From positions 3,348,001 through 3,412,000 of the forward strand of contig NZ_CP053661.1 of assembly GCF_013177315.1 (NCBI RefSeq): 64,000 nt of DNA, given 5' to 3'. Every line of letters begins with the position of its first letter. Positions within the stretch are counted from its first letter, which is position 1. The DNA comes from Thermoleptolyngbya sichuanensis A183. GTDB taxonomy: Bacteria; Cyanobacteriota; Cyanobacteriia; Elainellales; Elainellaceae. Positions 35,624-45,201 of this stretch are shown here, piece by piece. Made by a program: the position numbers and the translations under genes. The notes under the pieces were generated by a model. It searched no databases. It was given only the letters and a program-made list of their open reading frames with translations, and had not been told where the DNA came from.

Positions 35624-36835
35624 TCACTCCCGCCTCAACGCCTGCACCCGACGCACCCAGTCCAGCAAAGCGCGATCGCCCAGCCGTTTCTTTCGCTCTG
35701 GGTTGAGCAGGCGGCGGAGTTCGGCGGCGGGGCGGCCGGTGTGCTGCTCCCAGGCTTGGGAGAGGGTGAGCAGGTCGGCGGGAATAGTGCCCAGGCCGAG
35801 CGATCGCTGGAGATTGATCTGTTCAGCCTTGCAGAGGATGTCGATTACAAATTCGGTCGATTTGGCTTTGCGGAGGACAGTGCCGAGGGCCTGGATGTAG
35901 GCTTCGCTGTTGTCCAGTTTGGGCGGTGGGTCAGGCAGCGGCTGTCCCATGCGGCGATTGCCAGCCCACACCGCTAGCATCAGCAGCACCAAGGATTGCA
36001 CAACTAGCAGCGCGATCGGCGTGCGGCTCAGGTATGCCCAAACGGATTGGGGCGATCGCCCGGTCGCAGCCTCTCTCTGGGGGTCACGATAACCGTGGAT
36101 ATATTCGTCTACCCAGACGGGATACCCCGGTTCTGTCACCAGATTGGCCAGAAACGAGAAGTTTCCCGGCTCGTCCTGATAGGCATTGGCGGCCAGGTGG
36201 GGCGTGGCAACGCGGATAACTTTGCCTGCGCCCACCGTCTGCTCCCACGCAACGAGTCCAAACGAATCGCTCAAGCGGGCATTGAGTCCGGGCGACGGAG
36301 CCTGACGGCGGGTGGTTTCCACGGTCACCTCGCCCTGGGGGGTGGGCAAGACCGATCGAAAGGGTGCGCCCGTGACGGGCGATCGCACACCCACCAGCAC
36401 CAGCACGTTGCCCCGCCGCAGCCAGGCCTCGTCGGGGCGTAATAATTGCTCCACGAGCGGCGCAATGCCCACCAGCGTCATCGGCTCCGCCGGGCGATCG
36501 TCGAGGGAGGAACCTGCCCCCGGATTTTCCCCAGAGCCAGGGGACGGAGGATTGCCAGCGCCGCTCCCCGGACTCTGAGCATGGGCCGAAATGGGCATGG
36601 CTTCGGGCAGGCTGGAATCGGGCAGCTCCAATAAGTCCTCAAAGGGGCGCTGCCACCGCTGCACGGGGGTTCCCTGCGCCTGCATGTAGGCAAACCAGGC
36701 TCCATAGCCGCCGGGGGCGCGGCCGTAGGTCGATCCGGCTCGCAGGCGGGTGCTGGGAGCGGCGATCGCACTCAAGACCACCAGCGTCGCCAGTGCAACT
36801 GATAGAACAATCCAGGCGCGACGGTTCAGCTTCAT
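35624..36835 (-). CDS. DUF4350 domain membrane protein
   Basis: 403 residues: membrane helix near 8-28, a soluble domain with the DUF4350 pattern (YGAWFAYMQAQGTPVQRWQRPF and GNVLVLVGVRSP) and a second membrane helix near 270-290, followed by a cytosolic helical tail. The layout resembles Rossmann-like GATase-fold proteins that accompany MoxR. Its exact biochemical role is unknown. A 64-base gap separates it from DUF4129 upstream. The middle of the sequence (about 90-115) is a Gly/Pro/Ser-rich linker. Confidence 0.8.
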   Translation of the reverse strand: MKLNRRAWIVLSVALATLVVLSAIAAPSTRLRAGSTYGRAPGGYGAWFAYMQAQGTPVQRWQRPFEDLLELPDSSLPEAMPISAHAQSPGSGAGNPPSPGSGENPGAGSSLDDRPAEPMTLVGIAPLVEQLLRPDEAWLRRGNVLVLVGVRSPVTGAPFRSVLPTPQGEVTVETTRRQAPSPGLNARLSDSFGLVAWEQTVGAGKVIRVATPHLAANAYQDEPGNFSFLANLVTEPGYPVWVDEYIHGYRDPQREAATGRSPQSVWAYLSRTPIALLVVQSLVLLMLAVWAGNRRMGQPLPDPPPKLDNSEAYIQALGTVLRKAKSTEFVIDILCKAEQINLQRSLGLGTIPADLLTLSQAWEQHTGRPAAELRRLLNPERKKRLGDRALLDWVRRVQALRRE

Positions 36836-36898
36836 GGCAGCTTCATAGCAAATTCATAGCAACACTTCCGCAAGATTTCGACAAAATTTGCAAGATTG

Positions 36899-37579
36899 CT
36901 ACTGGGAAGTCGAAATTTCCCGGTAGGCCCGCTCACACTGCTCGAAGGCTGCTGCCGAAACCGGAGTCGGGCTGAAACAGAGCCGCTCGTGGGTGCGAAT
37001 GAGCACTTCATAGGGCTGAGCATTGGGCAGCGCATTCAGCAAGTTGAGATATTCGCCATCTGTGCGGCTGGGCAGGGGCGAAATCTGGTGGCGATCGCTC
37101 AGTCGATGCAGCGCGGCATGATACAGCGCTCGGCAGGCTTCTCGATAGTCGCCCTGGCGCTGGGCCGCCTGCGATCGGGCCAGCCATTCGGCAGTGCTGA
37201 GATCCGGCGCTGGGGCTGGGGGCATGGGGGCGATCGCCCGGCCCTGCTGCCGCTGAAATGCCTCCCAATAAGGCCGTAGCCACTGCACGAGCCACCATGC
37301 AGCCCAAATTCCCAGTAGCCCCACAATCCCCCAAAACAGCGCCTGCAAGACCCACTCTGGCGGCATCCAGCCTGAGAAATTGGGGCGGTTCGGGCTTTCA
37401 CCAAACAGCACCCACTCGATCCACTCGCCCACCTGCTGGAGCGATCGCTGCACCTGCCAATCCAGACTCGTTTTGGCAAAGGTGCCTGCGGCCTCTGGCG
37501 CTGCGGTGGCGATCGCCCCTGCTGAATAGACGGCTAAATAGGCCGTTAAATAGACCGTAAGACTCACTGCAATACCCAT
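36899..37579 (-). CDS. DUF4129 domain membrane protein
   Basis: 226 residues. A signal-anchor (about 5-27), one transmembrane helix near 87-107 and a C-terminal cytosolic domain with the DUF4129 features (YREACRALYHAALHRLSD, RTDGEYLNLL, THERLCFS, FEQCERAYREI). In several bacteria DUF4129 proteins sit beside MoxR and transglutaminase-like proteins. Here it is the first gene of the DUF4129-DUF4350-MoxR series. The ATG at 37579 gives a good signal sequence. Confidence 0.82.
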   Translation of the reverse strand: MGIAVSLTVYLTAYLAVYSAGAIATAAPEAAGTFAKTSLDWQVQRSLQQVGEWIEWVLFGESPNRPNFSGWMPPEWVLQALFWGIVGLLGIWAAWWLVQWLRPYWEAFQRQQGRAIAPMPPAPAPDLSTAEWLARSQAAQRQGDYREACRALYHAALHRLSDRHQISPLPSRTDGEYLNLLNALPNAQPYEVLIRTHERLCFSPTPVSAAAFEQCERAYREISTSQ

Positions 37580-38131
37580 CGCATCGGCTGTTCACTCTCT
37601 CCCTAAAATATCAGGGGGCAAGGGAATCGACACAATTGCCCAATCAATGGATGCTTTTAGGACTTACGCACTTGCGATTAAATTTTCTGGGTTTTGGACG
37701 ATTTCTCGCGGGCGCCGCCCGCGAGAAATCGTCCAACTGCGTAAGTCCTAGCTTTCTGGAAGGCAAACAGGTCGTTTTGCTTAAAAATGAGTCACAAATG
37801 AGCCACAAATGAGCCACGGACTGGAACCCGTAATTCTGCGTTTTCTGTCGGAATGAAACTTTAGGATCAATTTGGGATCAAGAATCTTCCCATTTTGGCG
37901 AAATTAGCATTGGCTGAATATGCAGGAACCTGTATCCTGTAACACGAAGGGAGTTTTGATCCCTGCTGTGGTTGGCTCAAAATCTGGCTGGTTTTGATGC
38001 TGATCTTACAGACCAGGTTATAAACCAGGTTACAGACCAGGATTATGCTGCCCGGTTTGCCCGTTTGACGGACTTGTCTCCGTAACCGCTGCCACTGTAC
38101 CCCCTGATCTCCCGACTTGGCTTCTCATCTC
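37580..38131. other. intergenic region with short repeats, divergent promoters expected
   Basis: Gap between divergent genes. It contains family-3 element copy B, three 11-bp units of ACAAATGAGCC (about 37790-37818) and three units of ACCAGGTTATA type (38010-38043). No gene is recognisable. Confidence 0.5.
37658..37750 (+). mobile_element. 91-bp inverted-repeat element, family 3, copy B
   Basis: The best-preserved copy: TAGGACTTACGCA at the left end is the exact inverse of TGCGTAAGTCCTA at the right. The interior hairpin is GACGATTTCTCGCGGGC/GCCCGCGAGAAATCGTC. Confidence 0.85.
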
Positions 38132-38842
38132 ATGCGTGACGACTGGCTTACCTCCAGCCACTTTGTAATGTTTGGGCTTTTGATCGGGTTTGCGATCGCC
38201 CATAGCGGCCTCGCGGCCTTGCGCCCCTATGCCGAAAAACGCATCGGGGCACGTCCCTATCGAGTGATTTTTGCGCTAGTCAGCCTGCCCCTAGCCACGC
38301 TGCTCATTGTCTACTTTATCCAGCACCGCTACGACGGGCTGCGACTGTGGAATGTGCAGGGTGTACCAGGGGTGGAACCGCTGGTGTGGGCGCTGTCGGC
38401 GATTTCGTTCCTGTTTCTCTATCCGGCTACGTTTAATCTGCTAGAAATTGCGGCTATTCAAAAACCTCAAGTTCATCTCTATGAAACGGGCATTATTCGG
38501 ATTACCCGCCATCCACAGATGGTGGGACAGGTGATCTGGTGTATTGCCCATACGCTGTGGCTGGGGACGACCTTCATGCTGGTCACGTCTGCGGGACTGA
38601 TTCTGCATCACCTGTTTGGCGTGTGGCATGGCGATCGCCGCCTGACCCAGCGCTACGGCGAAGCGTTTGCAGCGGTCAAAGCCCGCACATCGGTCATTCC
38701 CTTTTTAGCAATTCTCGATGGTCGTCAAACGCTCGAATTCAAAGAGTTTCTTCGCCCCGCCTATGTCGGCGTGGCGATTTTTGTATTGCTATTCTGGTTT
38801 GCCCACCCGCTATTCATCCAAGCAACAGGTAATCTAGGGTAA
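38132..38842 (+). CDS. NnrU/Z-ISO family membrane protein
   Basis: 236 residues with six or so membrane helices. It has the NnrU features FGLLIGFAIAHSGLAALRP, ETGIIRITRHPQMVGQV and a late GERYGEAF-like QRYGEAFAAV. The family includes bacterial NnrU and plant 15-cis-zeta-carotene isomerase (Z-ISO), a heme protein of carotenoid synthesis; the RHPQ histidine fits a heme ligand. Carotenoid isomerase activity is plausible for a cyanobacterium but not shown. ATG 38132 is preferred over the TTG at 38117. Confidence 0.8.
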   Translation: MRDDWLTSSHFVMFGLLIGFAIAHSGLAALRPYAEKRIGARPYRVIFALVSLPLATLLIVYFIQHRYDGLRLWNVQGVPGVEPLVWALSAISFLFLYPATFNLLEIAAIQKPQVHLYETGIIRITRHPQMVGQVIWCIAHTLWLGTTFMLVTSAGLILHHLFGVWHGDRRLTQRYGEAFAAVKARTSVIPFLAILDGRQTLEFKEFLRPAYVGVAIFVLLFWFAHPLFIQATGNLG

Positions 38843-38900
38843 TCGTGTGATCCCCGATTGATCCCCTGCTGGTTTTTAACCTTTCTTCTTAAAAACTCCT

Positions 38901-39260
38901 ATGCCACTCTCTGTTAACGAAAGCAATTTCTCGAAAGAAGTTTTGGAATCTTCGACCCCAGTTTTGATCAACTTCTGGGCCCCTTGGTGTGGGCTATGTC
39001 GGCTCATGAACCCGATGCTGAATCAGCTTCAGGCAGAATGGGGCGGACAGATCAAGCTGGTGACGATCAACGCCGACGAAAACTTTAAGCTGGCAAATAC
39101 CTATCGGCTGACGACGCTGCCCACGCTGCTGCTGGTGGAAGGGGACAGGGTGCTGCATCGGTTTGATCATTTCGCCAGTCGAGACGACATCCGCAATGCC
39201 TCCGAGTCTTTCCATGCGGTGCTTGCTTCTCTGCTGGGCAGCTACAGCTACACGGCATAG
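38901..39260 (+). CDS. trxC: thioredoxin-like protein, TrxC type (CGLC active site)
   Basis: 119 residues with a full thioredoxin fold. The active site is WCGLC (Cys30, Cys33), with Leu in place of the usual Pro, as in the cyanobacterial TrxC group. The cis-Pro is Pro74 (TTLPTLLL). The Gly-Leu centre is expected to raise or shift the redox potential; TrxC targets are poorly defined. ATG 38901 is preceded by TTCTTAAAAACTCCT, a weak ribosome-binding site. It is 58 bases after the NnrU gene on the same strand. Confidence 0.8.
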   Translation: MPLSVNESNFSKEVLESSTPVLINFWAPWCGLCRLMNPMLNQLQAEWGGQIKLVTINADENFKLANTYRLTTLPTLLLVEGDRVLHRFDHFASRDDIRNASESFHAVLASLLGSYSYTA

Positions 39261-39436
39261 CACGCCTAGCGAGTTTGCTATACCCCAATTCGTATACTCC
39301 AGATATCCTTCGTCGCTGCACGGGTGAGCCTGTGTAGCGATCGCCCTGCAAGTTGCCTCGCAAGTTGCCCCGCAATTACGTCTTTTCAATCCAGCCTCTA
39401 TACCAGGGCGTTGACGTGAAGCTGCCTGTCTAGAAT

Positions 39437-39471
39437 TCTTCTAAGATTTTTTCTTCTAAGCTTTTTCTAAG
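39437..39471 (-). repeat. 15-bp tandem repeat spanning the aroB stop codon
   Basis: TTCTTCTAAGATTTT-type units (plus-strand reading) repeat about 2.3 times. One includes the TAG stop of aroB. Confidence 0.7.
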
Positions 39472-40570
39472 CCGCTTCAGCCATTGCCAGCAGCACCTTG
39501 CGAATCACCGCTGGCGTAGCCTGGTCAGTCTCAATCACCGTGCCGATTTGCGTCGGCAGGATAAACCGCACCTGGCCCGCCTTCACCTTCTTGTCGGTTT
39601 GCAGGGTAGCAATGATGTCCTCTAGGTCGAGTCCAGCGGGCAGGCGCGTAGGCAGGCCCGCTTTCTGAATCAGCGCGGTTTGGCGACGGTTAGAGTCTGC
39701 ATCCCATAGGTTCAGTTGGAGGGCGATCGCCCCTGCCGCCACCATGCCAATGCCCACCGCCTCGCCGTGATTCACCAACTTGTAACCCGTCAGGCTTTCC
39801 ACTGCGTGCCCAATCGTGTGCCCGTAGTTGAGAATTGCCCGCAGGCCCGCCTCCTTCTCGTCCTTGCTGACGACGTGCGCCTTTGCCTGACAGGATCGCG
39901 TCAAGATCGTCTGCATGAGTTCTGGCGAGACATAGCGCTGCTGATCCAGTCGCTTTGCCTGCTCTAGCTGTTGAAACAGGTCGGCATCCCAAATCACGCC
40001 ATACTTGATCACCTCTGCCATGCCTGCGCGAAACTCACGGGGCGGCAGCGTCGCCAGCACCTCCGGGTCGATCAGCACCAGGCGCGGCTGGTGAAACGCG
40101 CCGATCAGGTTCTTGCCGTGGGGATGGTTTACCCCGGTTTTGCCGCCGATGGAGGCATCCACCATCGCCAGCAGCGAGGTCGGCACTTGCACAAACCGGA
40201 TGCCCCGCAGCCAGGTGGCCGCCGCAAAGCCCGCCATGTCGCCCACCACGCCGCCGCCCAGCGCCACAACCGCCGACGATCGCTCTAGCCGATGGGCCAG
40301 CGCCACATCGTAGAGTTTCTGAATCGAACCCAGCGTCTTGTAGCGCTCACCCGCCGGAATCAGCGCGTGGCACACGTCGAAGCCGGCCGCCTCCAGCGAG
40401 GCGATCGCCCCTTCGCCATAGCGCCGAAAAATCATCGGGTTCGACACCAGCATCAGCTTGCGCCCCAATCCCAACGGCTGGAGCCAGGCTCCCAATTGCG
40501 ACAGACTGCCGGGGGCGATCGCCACCTCGTAGGAATTTTGCGGCAGATCCACCGAAATCACAGCGTTCAT
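39467..40570 (-). CDS. aroB: 3-dehydroquinate synthase
   Basis: 367-residue enzyme of the shikimate pathway that converts DAHP to 3-dehydroquinate using NAD and a divalent metal. Signature segments: [21 protein letters not shown] (NAD loop), [20 protein letters not shown], and metal ligands in [23 protein letters not shown] and [13 protein letters not shown] 40570 begins at the last base of the upstream stop codon (TGATG), so translation is coupled to the repeat-protein gene. A longer frame to 40600 overlaps that gene and is rejected. The stop lies in a 15-bp repeat. Confidence 0.96.
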   Translation of the reverse strand: MNAVISVDLPQNSYEVAIAPGSLSQLGAWLQPLGLGRKLMLVSNPMIFRRYGEGAIASLEAAGFDVCHALIPAGERYKTLGSIQKLYDVALAHRLERSSAVVALGGGVVGDMAGFAAATWLRGIRFVQVPTSLLAMVDASIGGKTGVNHPHGKNLIGAFHQPRLVLIDPEVLATLPPREFRAGMAEVIKYGVIWDADLFQQLEQAKRLDQQRYVSPELMQTILTRSCQAKAHVVSKDEKEAGLRAILNYGHTIGHAVESLTGYKLVNHGEAVGIGMVAAGAIALQLNLWDADSNRRQTALIQKAGLPTRLPAGLDLEDIIATLQTDKKVKAGQVRFILPTQIGTVIETDQATPAVIRKVLLAMAEAA

Positions 40571-41625
40571 CAATCCTGCTTCGCTCCGTAAGACTGCCAA
40601 TAGCCCAGGGTTTCATCTTTGGGCGGGCCCCCTACGGGCGGCGGCACGGCCTGGCCCGCAGCATGGGTCGGCGGCACCCAGCTAATCGGCGGCGACAGCA
40701 CCTTCTCGGTCGAGCCTCCACCCACCGGGGGGGGCACTGCGTGGGGTAGGGGCTGGGAACCCACGGGCGGCGCAATGCTGTAATCCGACGGGTAGGCCCC
40801 CACGGGCGGCGGCAGGGGCTGCTGCTGCGGACGCGAACCAATTGGCGGCGCAACCGCGTATTCCGCAGGCGTAGCGCCAACCGGGGGACGCACAGGCATT
40901 CCAGCAGGCTGGGCCCCGTGCGCTCCAACTGGAGGGGCGATCGCATAATCCGACGGATACGCCCCCACCGAGGGCGGCCGGTAATAGTCCACAGGTGCAG
41001 CCCCAATCGGCGGTTGCAGCGTTGAGCCAACCGGACGCGACCCGATCGGTGGCCGAATCGTTGCGCCAACAGGAGGTGACCCAATTGGCGGCTGAATCGG
41101 CAGATTCGCAGGGGTTGACCCGATCGGCGGCGGCACAGTTGCGCCCATCGGATGCGACCCAATCGGCGGCGGCACAGTTGCGCCCACCGGATGCGACCCA
41201 ATCGGCGGCTGAATCGGTAGGTTCGCAGGAGTTGACCCGATCGGCGGCTGAATCGGCAAGTTTACAGGAGTCGATCCAATCGGCGGCGGCACAGTTGCGC
41301 CCACAGGAGTTGATCCAATCGGCGGCTGAATCGGCGAGTTTATCGGACGCGACCCGATCGGCGGCTGAATCATTTCGCCCACCGGACGTGATCCAATCGG
41401 CGGCTGAATCGGTAGGTTCGCAGGGGTTGACCCAATCGGCGGCGGCACAGTTGCGCCTACCGGACGCGACCCGATCGGCGGCGAAATGGGTCGATATTCG
41501 ATTGGGTAAAGCGGCAGATTCGGAGAGGTCTGATGTGCAGATGCCTGAGCAGGGGGAACAGGCTCCACAGGTGGCGACCACCCCTTCGGCGGCGGAATCT
41601 GGTAAGGACCGTTAATCAATTCCAC
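40570..41625 (-). CDS. 13-residue-repeat proline/glycine-rich protein
   Basis: About 351 residues if GTG 41625 is the start (AAAGG eight bases before, N-terminus [15 protein letters not shown]). The frame is open further upstream but runs antisense through the DUF1823 gene. Almost the whole protein is about 22 units of 13 residues beginning PP(I/V)G(S/A): [26 protein letters not shown] and so on, degenerating toward the C-terminus. No signal peptide, membrane helix or domain. It may be a structural or spacer protein, or a rapidly evolving repeat. Overlap with aroB by one base indicates translational coupling. Confidence 0.6.
   Translation of the reverse strand: MELINGPYQIPPPKGWSPPVEPVPPAQASAHQTSPNLPLYPIEYRPISPPIGSRPVGATVPPPIGSTPANLPIQPPIGSRPVGEMIQPPIGSRPINSPIQPPIGSTPVGATVPPPIGSTPVNLPIQPPIGSTPANLPIQPPIGSHPVGATVPPPIGSHPMGATVPPPIGSTPANLPIQPPIGSPPVGATIRPPIGSRPVGSTLQPPIGAAPVDYYRPPSVGAYPSDYAIAPPVGAHGAQPAGMPVRPPVGATPAEYAVAPPIGSRPQQQPLPPPVGAYPSDYSIAPPVGSQPLPHAVPPPVGGGSTEKVLSPPISWVPPTHAAGQAVPPPVGGPPKDETLGYWQSYGAKQD
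40630..41500 (-). repeat. 39-bp tandem repeat array coding for 13-residue units
   Basis: Units beginning (on the minus strand) CCGCCGATTGG(G/A)TC repeat about 22 times. Those between 41000 and 41480 are most alike; those below 40900 are divergent. Because 39 is a multiple of three, all strands stay open, which produces a false long frame on the plus strand. Confidence 0.85.
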
Positions 41626-41830
41626 GGGATACCTTTGAAGAGATCTGATAAAGAGATCTGAAGCGCAGCGCCGGGAAAGAAGCTGGGCGATCGCCCCTCT
41701 ATCCCGACCTGCGAAACCCAACTTGCAAAACCCAACTTGCGAAACGCTGCAATGCGCTTCACTGCGTGTCATGATTTTTGCATATTTCGCAGACCGACTG
41801 CACCGACAGACGCAATTCGCCATCAGCGCC

Positions 41831-42220
41831 ATGAGTACTACAAATCCACCGTCCCTCACAGTCGAAACCGTGTGGGCCATCCTCAATGACACCCTCGACG
41901 ATGCCACCGCCAATCGACTGGTGTGGCACTGCCTGGGCTATCGCCAGCGCGAAGACGGCTCCTGGGACACTGCCGCCGTATCCGAAGACTGGCGCAACGC
42001 TTACCCAGAGCCGCCTGACTTTATCGACAGCCGCCCGGCCACCGTCAAGCTGACCCGCTCCATTGCGCCCGAAAACAAGCAGCTTTTGAAAGAGCAACTC
42101 GGCTTTGGTGGCTATAAGGTGGGCGAACTCGTGCCCCGCAAAACGCGCCGCGCCACGATTGCCAACTGGCTATTGGGCTACATGAAAGACCAGCAGACCG
42201 AGCAGAATCCCTCCGGCTAA
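41831..42220 (+). CDS. DUF1823 family protein
   Basis: 129-residue soluble protein of the DUF1823 family, conserved in cyanobacteria and plant plastids. ATG 41831 gives the typical start (SLTVETVWAILNDTLDD) and length; the open frame upstream overlaps the opposite-strand gene and is not family-like. Features: VWHCLGYRQREDGSWD, YPEPPDFIDSRPATVKLTRS, ENKQLLKEQLGFGGY. Function is unknown. It is divergent from the repeat-protein/aroB pair and convergent with the DUF2993 gene. Confidence 0.82.
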   Translation: MSTTNPPSLTVETVWAILNDTLDDATANRLVWHCLGYRQREDGSWDTAAVSEDWRNAYPEPPDFIDSRPATVKLTRSIAPENKQLLKEQLGFGGYKVGELVPRKTRRATIANWLLGYMKDQQTEQNPSG

Positions 42221-42242
42221 CTTGCCGCTGTGCAGTCGGCCA

Positions 42243-42284
42243 TTATTCGGGCAAAACTATTCGGGCAAAACTATTCGGGCAAAA
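42243..42284 (-). repeat. 14-bp tandem repeat spanning the DUF2993 stop codon
   Basis: CTATTCGGGCAAAA is repeated three times (first unit begins TT). The TAG stop of the minus-strand gene is in the copy at 42271. The period shifts frame, so stops occur in all three frames. Confidence 0.85.
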
Positions 42285-43116
42285 CGTTGATCTTGCCGCG
42301 ACAGACCAAGTGGCGATCGCCCAACTCCAGGTCTTGAATCTCCACATCACTGCCCAACTCCAGCGCAAATCCGTCTAAATCGTGCAGCGCCAGCCCGCGC
42401 TTTGCCTTGGGCGTAGGCAGCCACTCCGGATTCACCAGATGAAGCTGCTGCCCGTTCGTGGTGCGGAGTCCGGTGCGGATGATGAAGGGAACCGGACTGC
42501 CCTGATTGCTCGACACCAGCGCCGCACCCAGCGTCAACAGCCCTGGGGCAACTTTGGCGCGAAAGTCGTCCAGCAAAATCGGCGTTTTGCCATCTGGCGT
42601 GACCAGATCCGGCGCGGCTCCCGCCTTCAGCAAATTCAGCAGCAGATCGTTCACCACGCCTGCCAGCAGAGGCCCCTGGAGCGAGTCGTTCAGGTCTTGC
42701 TGCGACAGGTGCACTTCTGCCTGCACCGGGACGGCTCGCTCTAGCTGGAGCGGCTTGCCCCGCAAGATTTGCCGAAAGTTGACCTTGATGCCGCGGCCGA
42801 CCAGGGTGATGCGCTCCAGGTATAGCCCGCGATAGACCACGTTTCGCGCCGAAATCGTGACGCGGGGAATCAGACCCGTGAGCAACTGGCGATCGCCCCC
42901 CTCAATCAGCAAATTCAGGTCGTCTACGTGTTCCACCTGCGATCGCAGCCACAGCCGCAGCGCCGGAGTCAGAATCGTGCTAATGATATGGCTCTGGCGC
43001 GGCACGGGCAGGTTGCGATCCGGATCGGGCAAACTCGCCGGAGCCTGCGGGTCGAGCGCCGGAGCCTCGTAGTCGGCCGTGGTCGGGTCAGAGGATTGCG
43101 GTTGAAAATGGGTCAT
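42271..43116 (-). CDS. DUF2993 (LmeA-like) protein
   Basis: 281 residues of the DUF2993 family, whose mycobacterial member LmeA binds phospholipids. Typical segments are VSARNVVYRGLYLERI-like TISARNVVYRGLYLER, VNFRQILRGKPLQL, VQAEVHLSQQDLNDSL and LELGSDVEIQDLELGD. There is no strong signal peptide, and the first 45 residues are Pro/Asp-rich. In cyanobacteria several DUF2993 paralogues exist with unknown roles, perhaps in lipid or envelope handling. Confidence 0.8.
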   Translation of the reverse strand: MTHFQPQSSDPTTADYEAPALDPQAPASLPDPDRNLPVPRQSHIISTILTPALRLWLRSQVEHVDDLNLLIEGGDRQLLTGLIPRVTISARNVVYRGLYLERITLVGRGIKVNFRQILRGKPLQLERAVPVQAEVHLSQQDLNDSLQGPLLAGVVNDLLLNLLKAGAAPDLVTPDGKTPILLDDFRAKVAPGLLTLGAALVSSNQGSPVPFIIRTGLRTTNGQQLHLVNPEWLPTPKAKRGLALHDLDGFALELGSDVEIQDLELGDRHLVCRGKINVLPE

Positions 43117-43332
43117 CGGGCCTACAGATTCGCTTCCTCCAGTGTAGCGCCCGCGTCATCCCCCCCTTCTGTCCACTCTATCCACACCAGAGTAGGGATT
43201 GCCCCACCTTTGAAGTTTGAGCGTAGGGTCCAGCCTGTACAACGGATTGAGACGGATTGAGGATGTACAGAAGGGGCGATGATGCGATGATGGGAACGGT
43301 ATTTTTCCCCTCTTCCCCGCCTGCGCTGACCC

Positions 43333-45201
43333 ATGACCTCGTTCGCGTTTCCCCACCTCCGCCCCTGGCTCCAGCACCTCGACAAGCGCCCGATGCTGAG
43401 ATGGGGGCTGGTGGCGGCGTGGCTGGGGCTGCTCTGCGGGTTGGGCTTCTTTTGGCAACTGGGCAGCATTGGGCTGGTGGACGAAACCGAGCCACTGTTT
43501 GCCGAAGCGACGCGCCAAATGGTGGAAACGGGCGACTGGATCACGCCGTACTTTAACGAAAAGCCTCGATTTGACAAGCCGCCGCTGATCTACTGGCTGA
43601 TGGCGATCGCCTACAAAACGCTTGGGGTCAACGAATGGGCCGTCCGGCTGCCTTCTGCCCTGTCTGCTGCGGCGCTGGTGGTCTTCGGCTTCTTCACCCT
43701 GCTGCGGTTTGGCTATTCCCGACCCGGCTTGTCCGCAAAGGCAGAGCCAGACGGTGAGGAGGCGATCGCCCCATCTCCGCCATCCCCGTCATCCGCCCCA
43801 TCCCCGCCATCCCTCAAATTCCACTGGTTCCCCGCCGTCCTTGGCTCTGGGCTGATGGCGCTGAACTTGCAGACCATTGCCTGGGCGCGGACGGGCGTTT
43901 CGGATATGCTGCTGAGTGCCTGCGTGGGCGGGGCGCTGCTGGCATTTTTCTGGGGCTATGCCGCGTCGCCAGATTCACTGAGGGCAAAAGAGCGCTGGTA
44001 TCTGGCGTTTTTTGTGCTGTGTGGACTGGGCGTGCTGACGAAGGGGCCCGTGGGCGTGGTGCTGCCGGGGGCGACGGTGGCGGCGTTTTTGCTGTATCTG
44101 GGCAACGGGCGAACCGTGCTGAGGGACATGCGCCCGTTGCGGGGCGGGCTGGTGTTTCTGGCGATCGCCCTGCCCTGGTATATCCTCGTCACCCTTGCCA
44201 ATGGCGACAAGTTCATCAACGCCTTCTTTGGCTATCACAACGTCGAGCGCTTTACCCGCGTGGTGAACCAGCACCGTGCGCCCTGGTATTTCTACGTCGT
44301 GGTGCTGCTGGTGGGGTTTGCGCCCTATTCCGCGCATTTGCCTGCGGCGATCGCCCGACTGCGGTTTTGGCGACGGTCGCGCTGGCAGGCAGAAGACCGC
44401 CGCACCCAGCTTGGGCTATTTGCGCTGATCTGGGCAGCGGTGATTTTTGGCTTTTTCACCATCGCCGTCACCAAGCTGCCCAGCTATGTGCTGCCGCTCT
44501 ATCCGGCGATCGCCATTCTGGTTGCGCTGTTTTGGAGTGATCTGCTGCTGCATCGACCCCGCGCTGGCTGGGGCATGGCGCTGAGCCACGGGCTGAATTT
44601 GCTGCTGCTGGCGGCATTGGCAATCGCCAGCTACAACAGCGCCCCCTGGCTAGACAGCGACAACGCCGTGCGCGGACTAGAGGAAGCTATCACCCGGTCG
44701 GGGCTGCCCATCATGGGCACGGTGATCTGGGGGTTGGCGCTGCTGGGGGCGATCGCCCTGTTAATCCGACGACAGGGGTGCTGGCTGTGGGGCGTAAACC
44801 TAGCGGCAATGGCGCTGACGCTGCTGCTGTTTGTGTTTCCGCTGATGGATATTCTGGACATTCATCGCCAACTGCCCCTGCGCCAGCTTGCCGCCGAAAT
44901 TGTGGAACAGCAGCAGCCCGACGAGCCAATCATGATGGCGGGCTTACACAAGCCGAGTCTGGTGTTTTATGGACATCGACCGATTTTCTTTGCCCAGCGC
45001 CAGGAAACGGCGATCGCCTACATTCGTCGCCAGTCTCGCGGCCAGGGCGATCCGCCGTCGATGCTGCTGGTGGGGCTGGGCTACAAAATCGAAGACCTGA
45101 ACCTGCCACCGGAGCAGATGACGCTGCTGGCCGAAGCGGGCAAGTATGACCTAGTGCGCCTGCAACTGCCCGTGGCGCTGCCGCCGCCCCAGCCCAACTA
45201 A
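43333..45201 (+). CDS. ArnT-like glycosyltransferase (GT39/PMT superfamily)
   Basis: 622-residue polytopic membrane protein with about twelve helices. The first periplasmic loop contains the catalytic-type acidic pair in LVDETEPLFAEATRQM, then the family hallmark GDWITPYFNEKPRFDKPPLIYW. GT39-like enzymes transfer sugars from polyprenyl-phosphate donors to lipid A, proteins or glycans on the outer side of the membrane. Acceptor and donor are unknown. Residues about 140-165 are a Pro/Ser-rich insert (PSPPSPSSAP). Confidence 0.85.
   Translation: MTSFAFPHLRPWLQHLDKRPMLRWGLVAAWLGLLCGLGFFWQLGSIGLVDETEPLFAEATRQMVETGDWITPYFNEKPRFDKPPLIYWLMAIAYKTLGVNEWAVRLPSALSAAALVVFGFFTLLRFGYSRPGLSAKAEPDGEEAIAPSPPSPSSAPSPPSLKFHWFPAVLGSGLMALNLQTIAWARTGVSDMLLSACVGGALLAFFWGYAASPDSLRAKERWYLAFFVLCGLGVLTKGPVGVVLPGATVAAFLLYLGNGRTVLRDMRPLRGGLVFLAIALPWYILVTLANGDKFINAFFGYHNVERFTRVVNQHRAPWYFYVVVLLVGFAPYSAHLPAAIARLRFWRRSRWQAEDRRTQLGLFALIWAAVIFGFFTIAVTKLPSYVLPLYPAIAILVALFWSDLLLHRPRAGWGMALSHGLNLLLLAALAIASYNSAPWLDSDNAVRGLEEAITRSGLPIMGTVIWGLALLGAIALLIRRQGCWLWGVNLAAMALTLLLFVFPLMDILDIHRQLPLRQLAAEIVEQQQPDEPIMMAGLHKPSLVFYGHRPIFFAQRQETAIAYIRRQSRGQGDPPSMLLVGLGYKIEDLNLPPEQMTLLAEAGKYDLVRLQLPVALPPPQPN

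Noticed and set aside
40630-41500. possible CRISPR-like array
   Set aside because: Repeats are contiguous with no unique spacers, and they encode in-frame protein repeats.
40995-41615. 206-residue open frame on the plus strand with Ser/Ala-rich repeats
   Set aside because: It is the antisense reading of the 39-bp array; a multiple-of-three repeat keeps every frame open. The minus strand has a ribosome-binding site and coupling to aroB.
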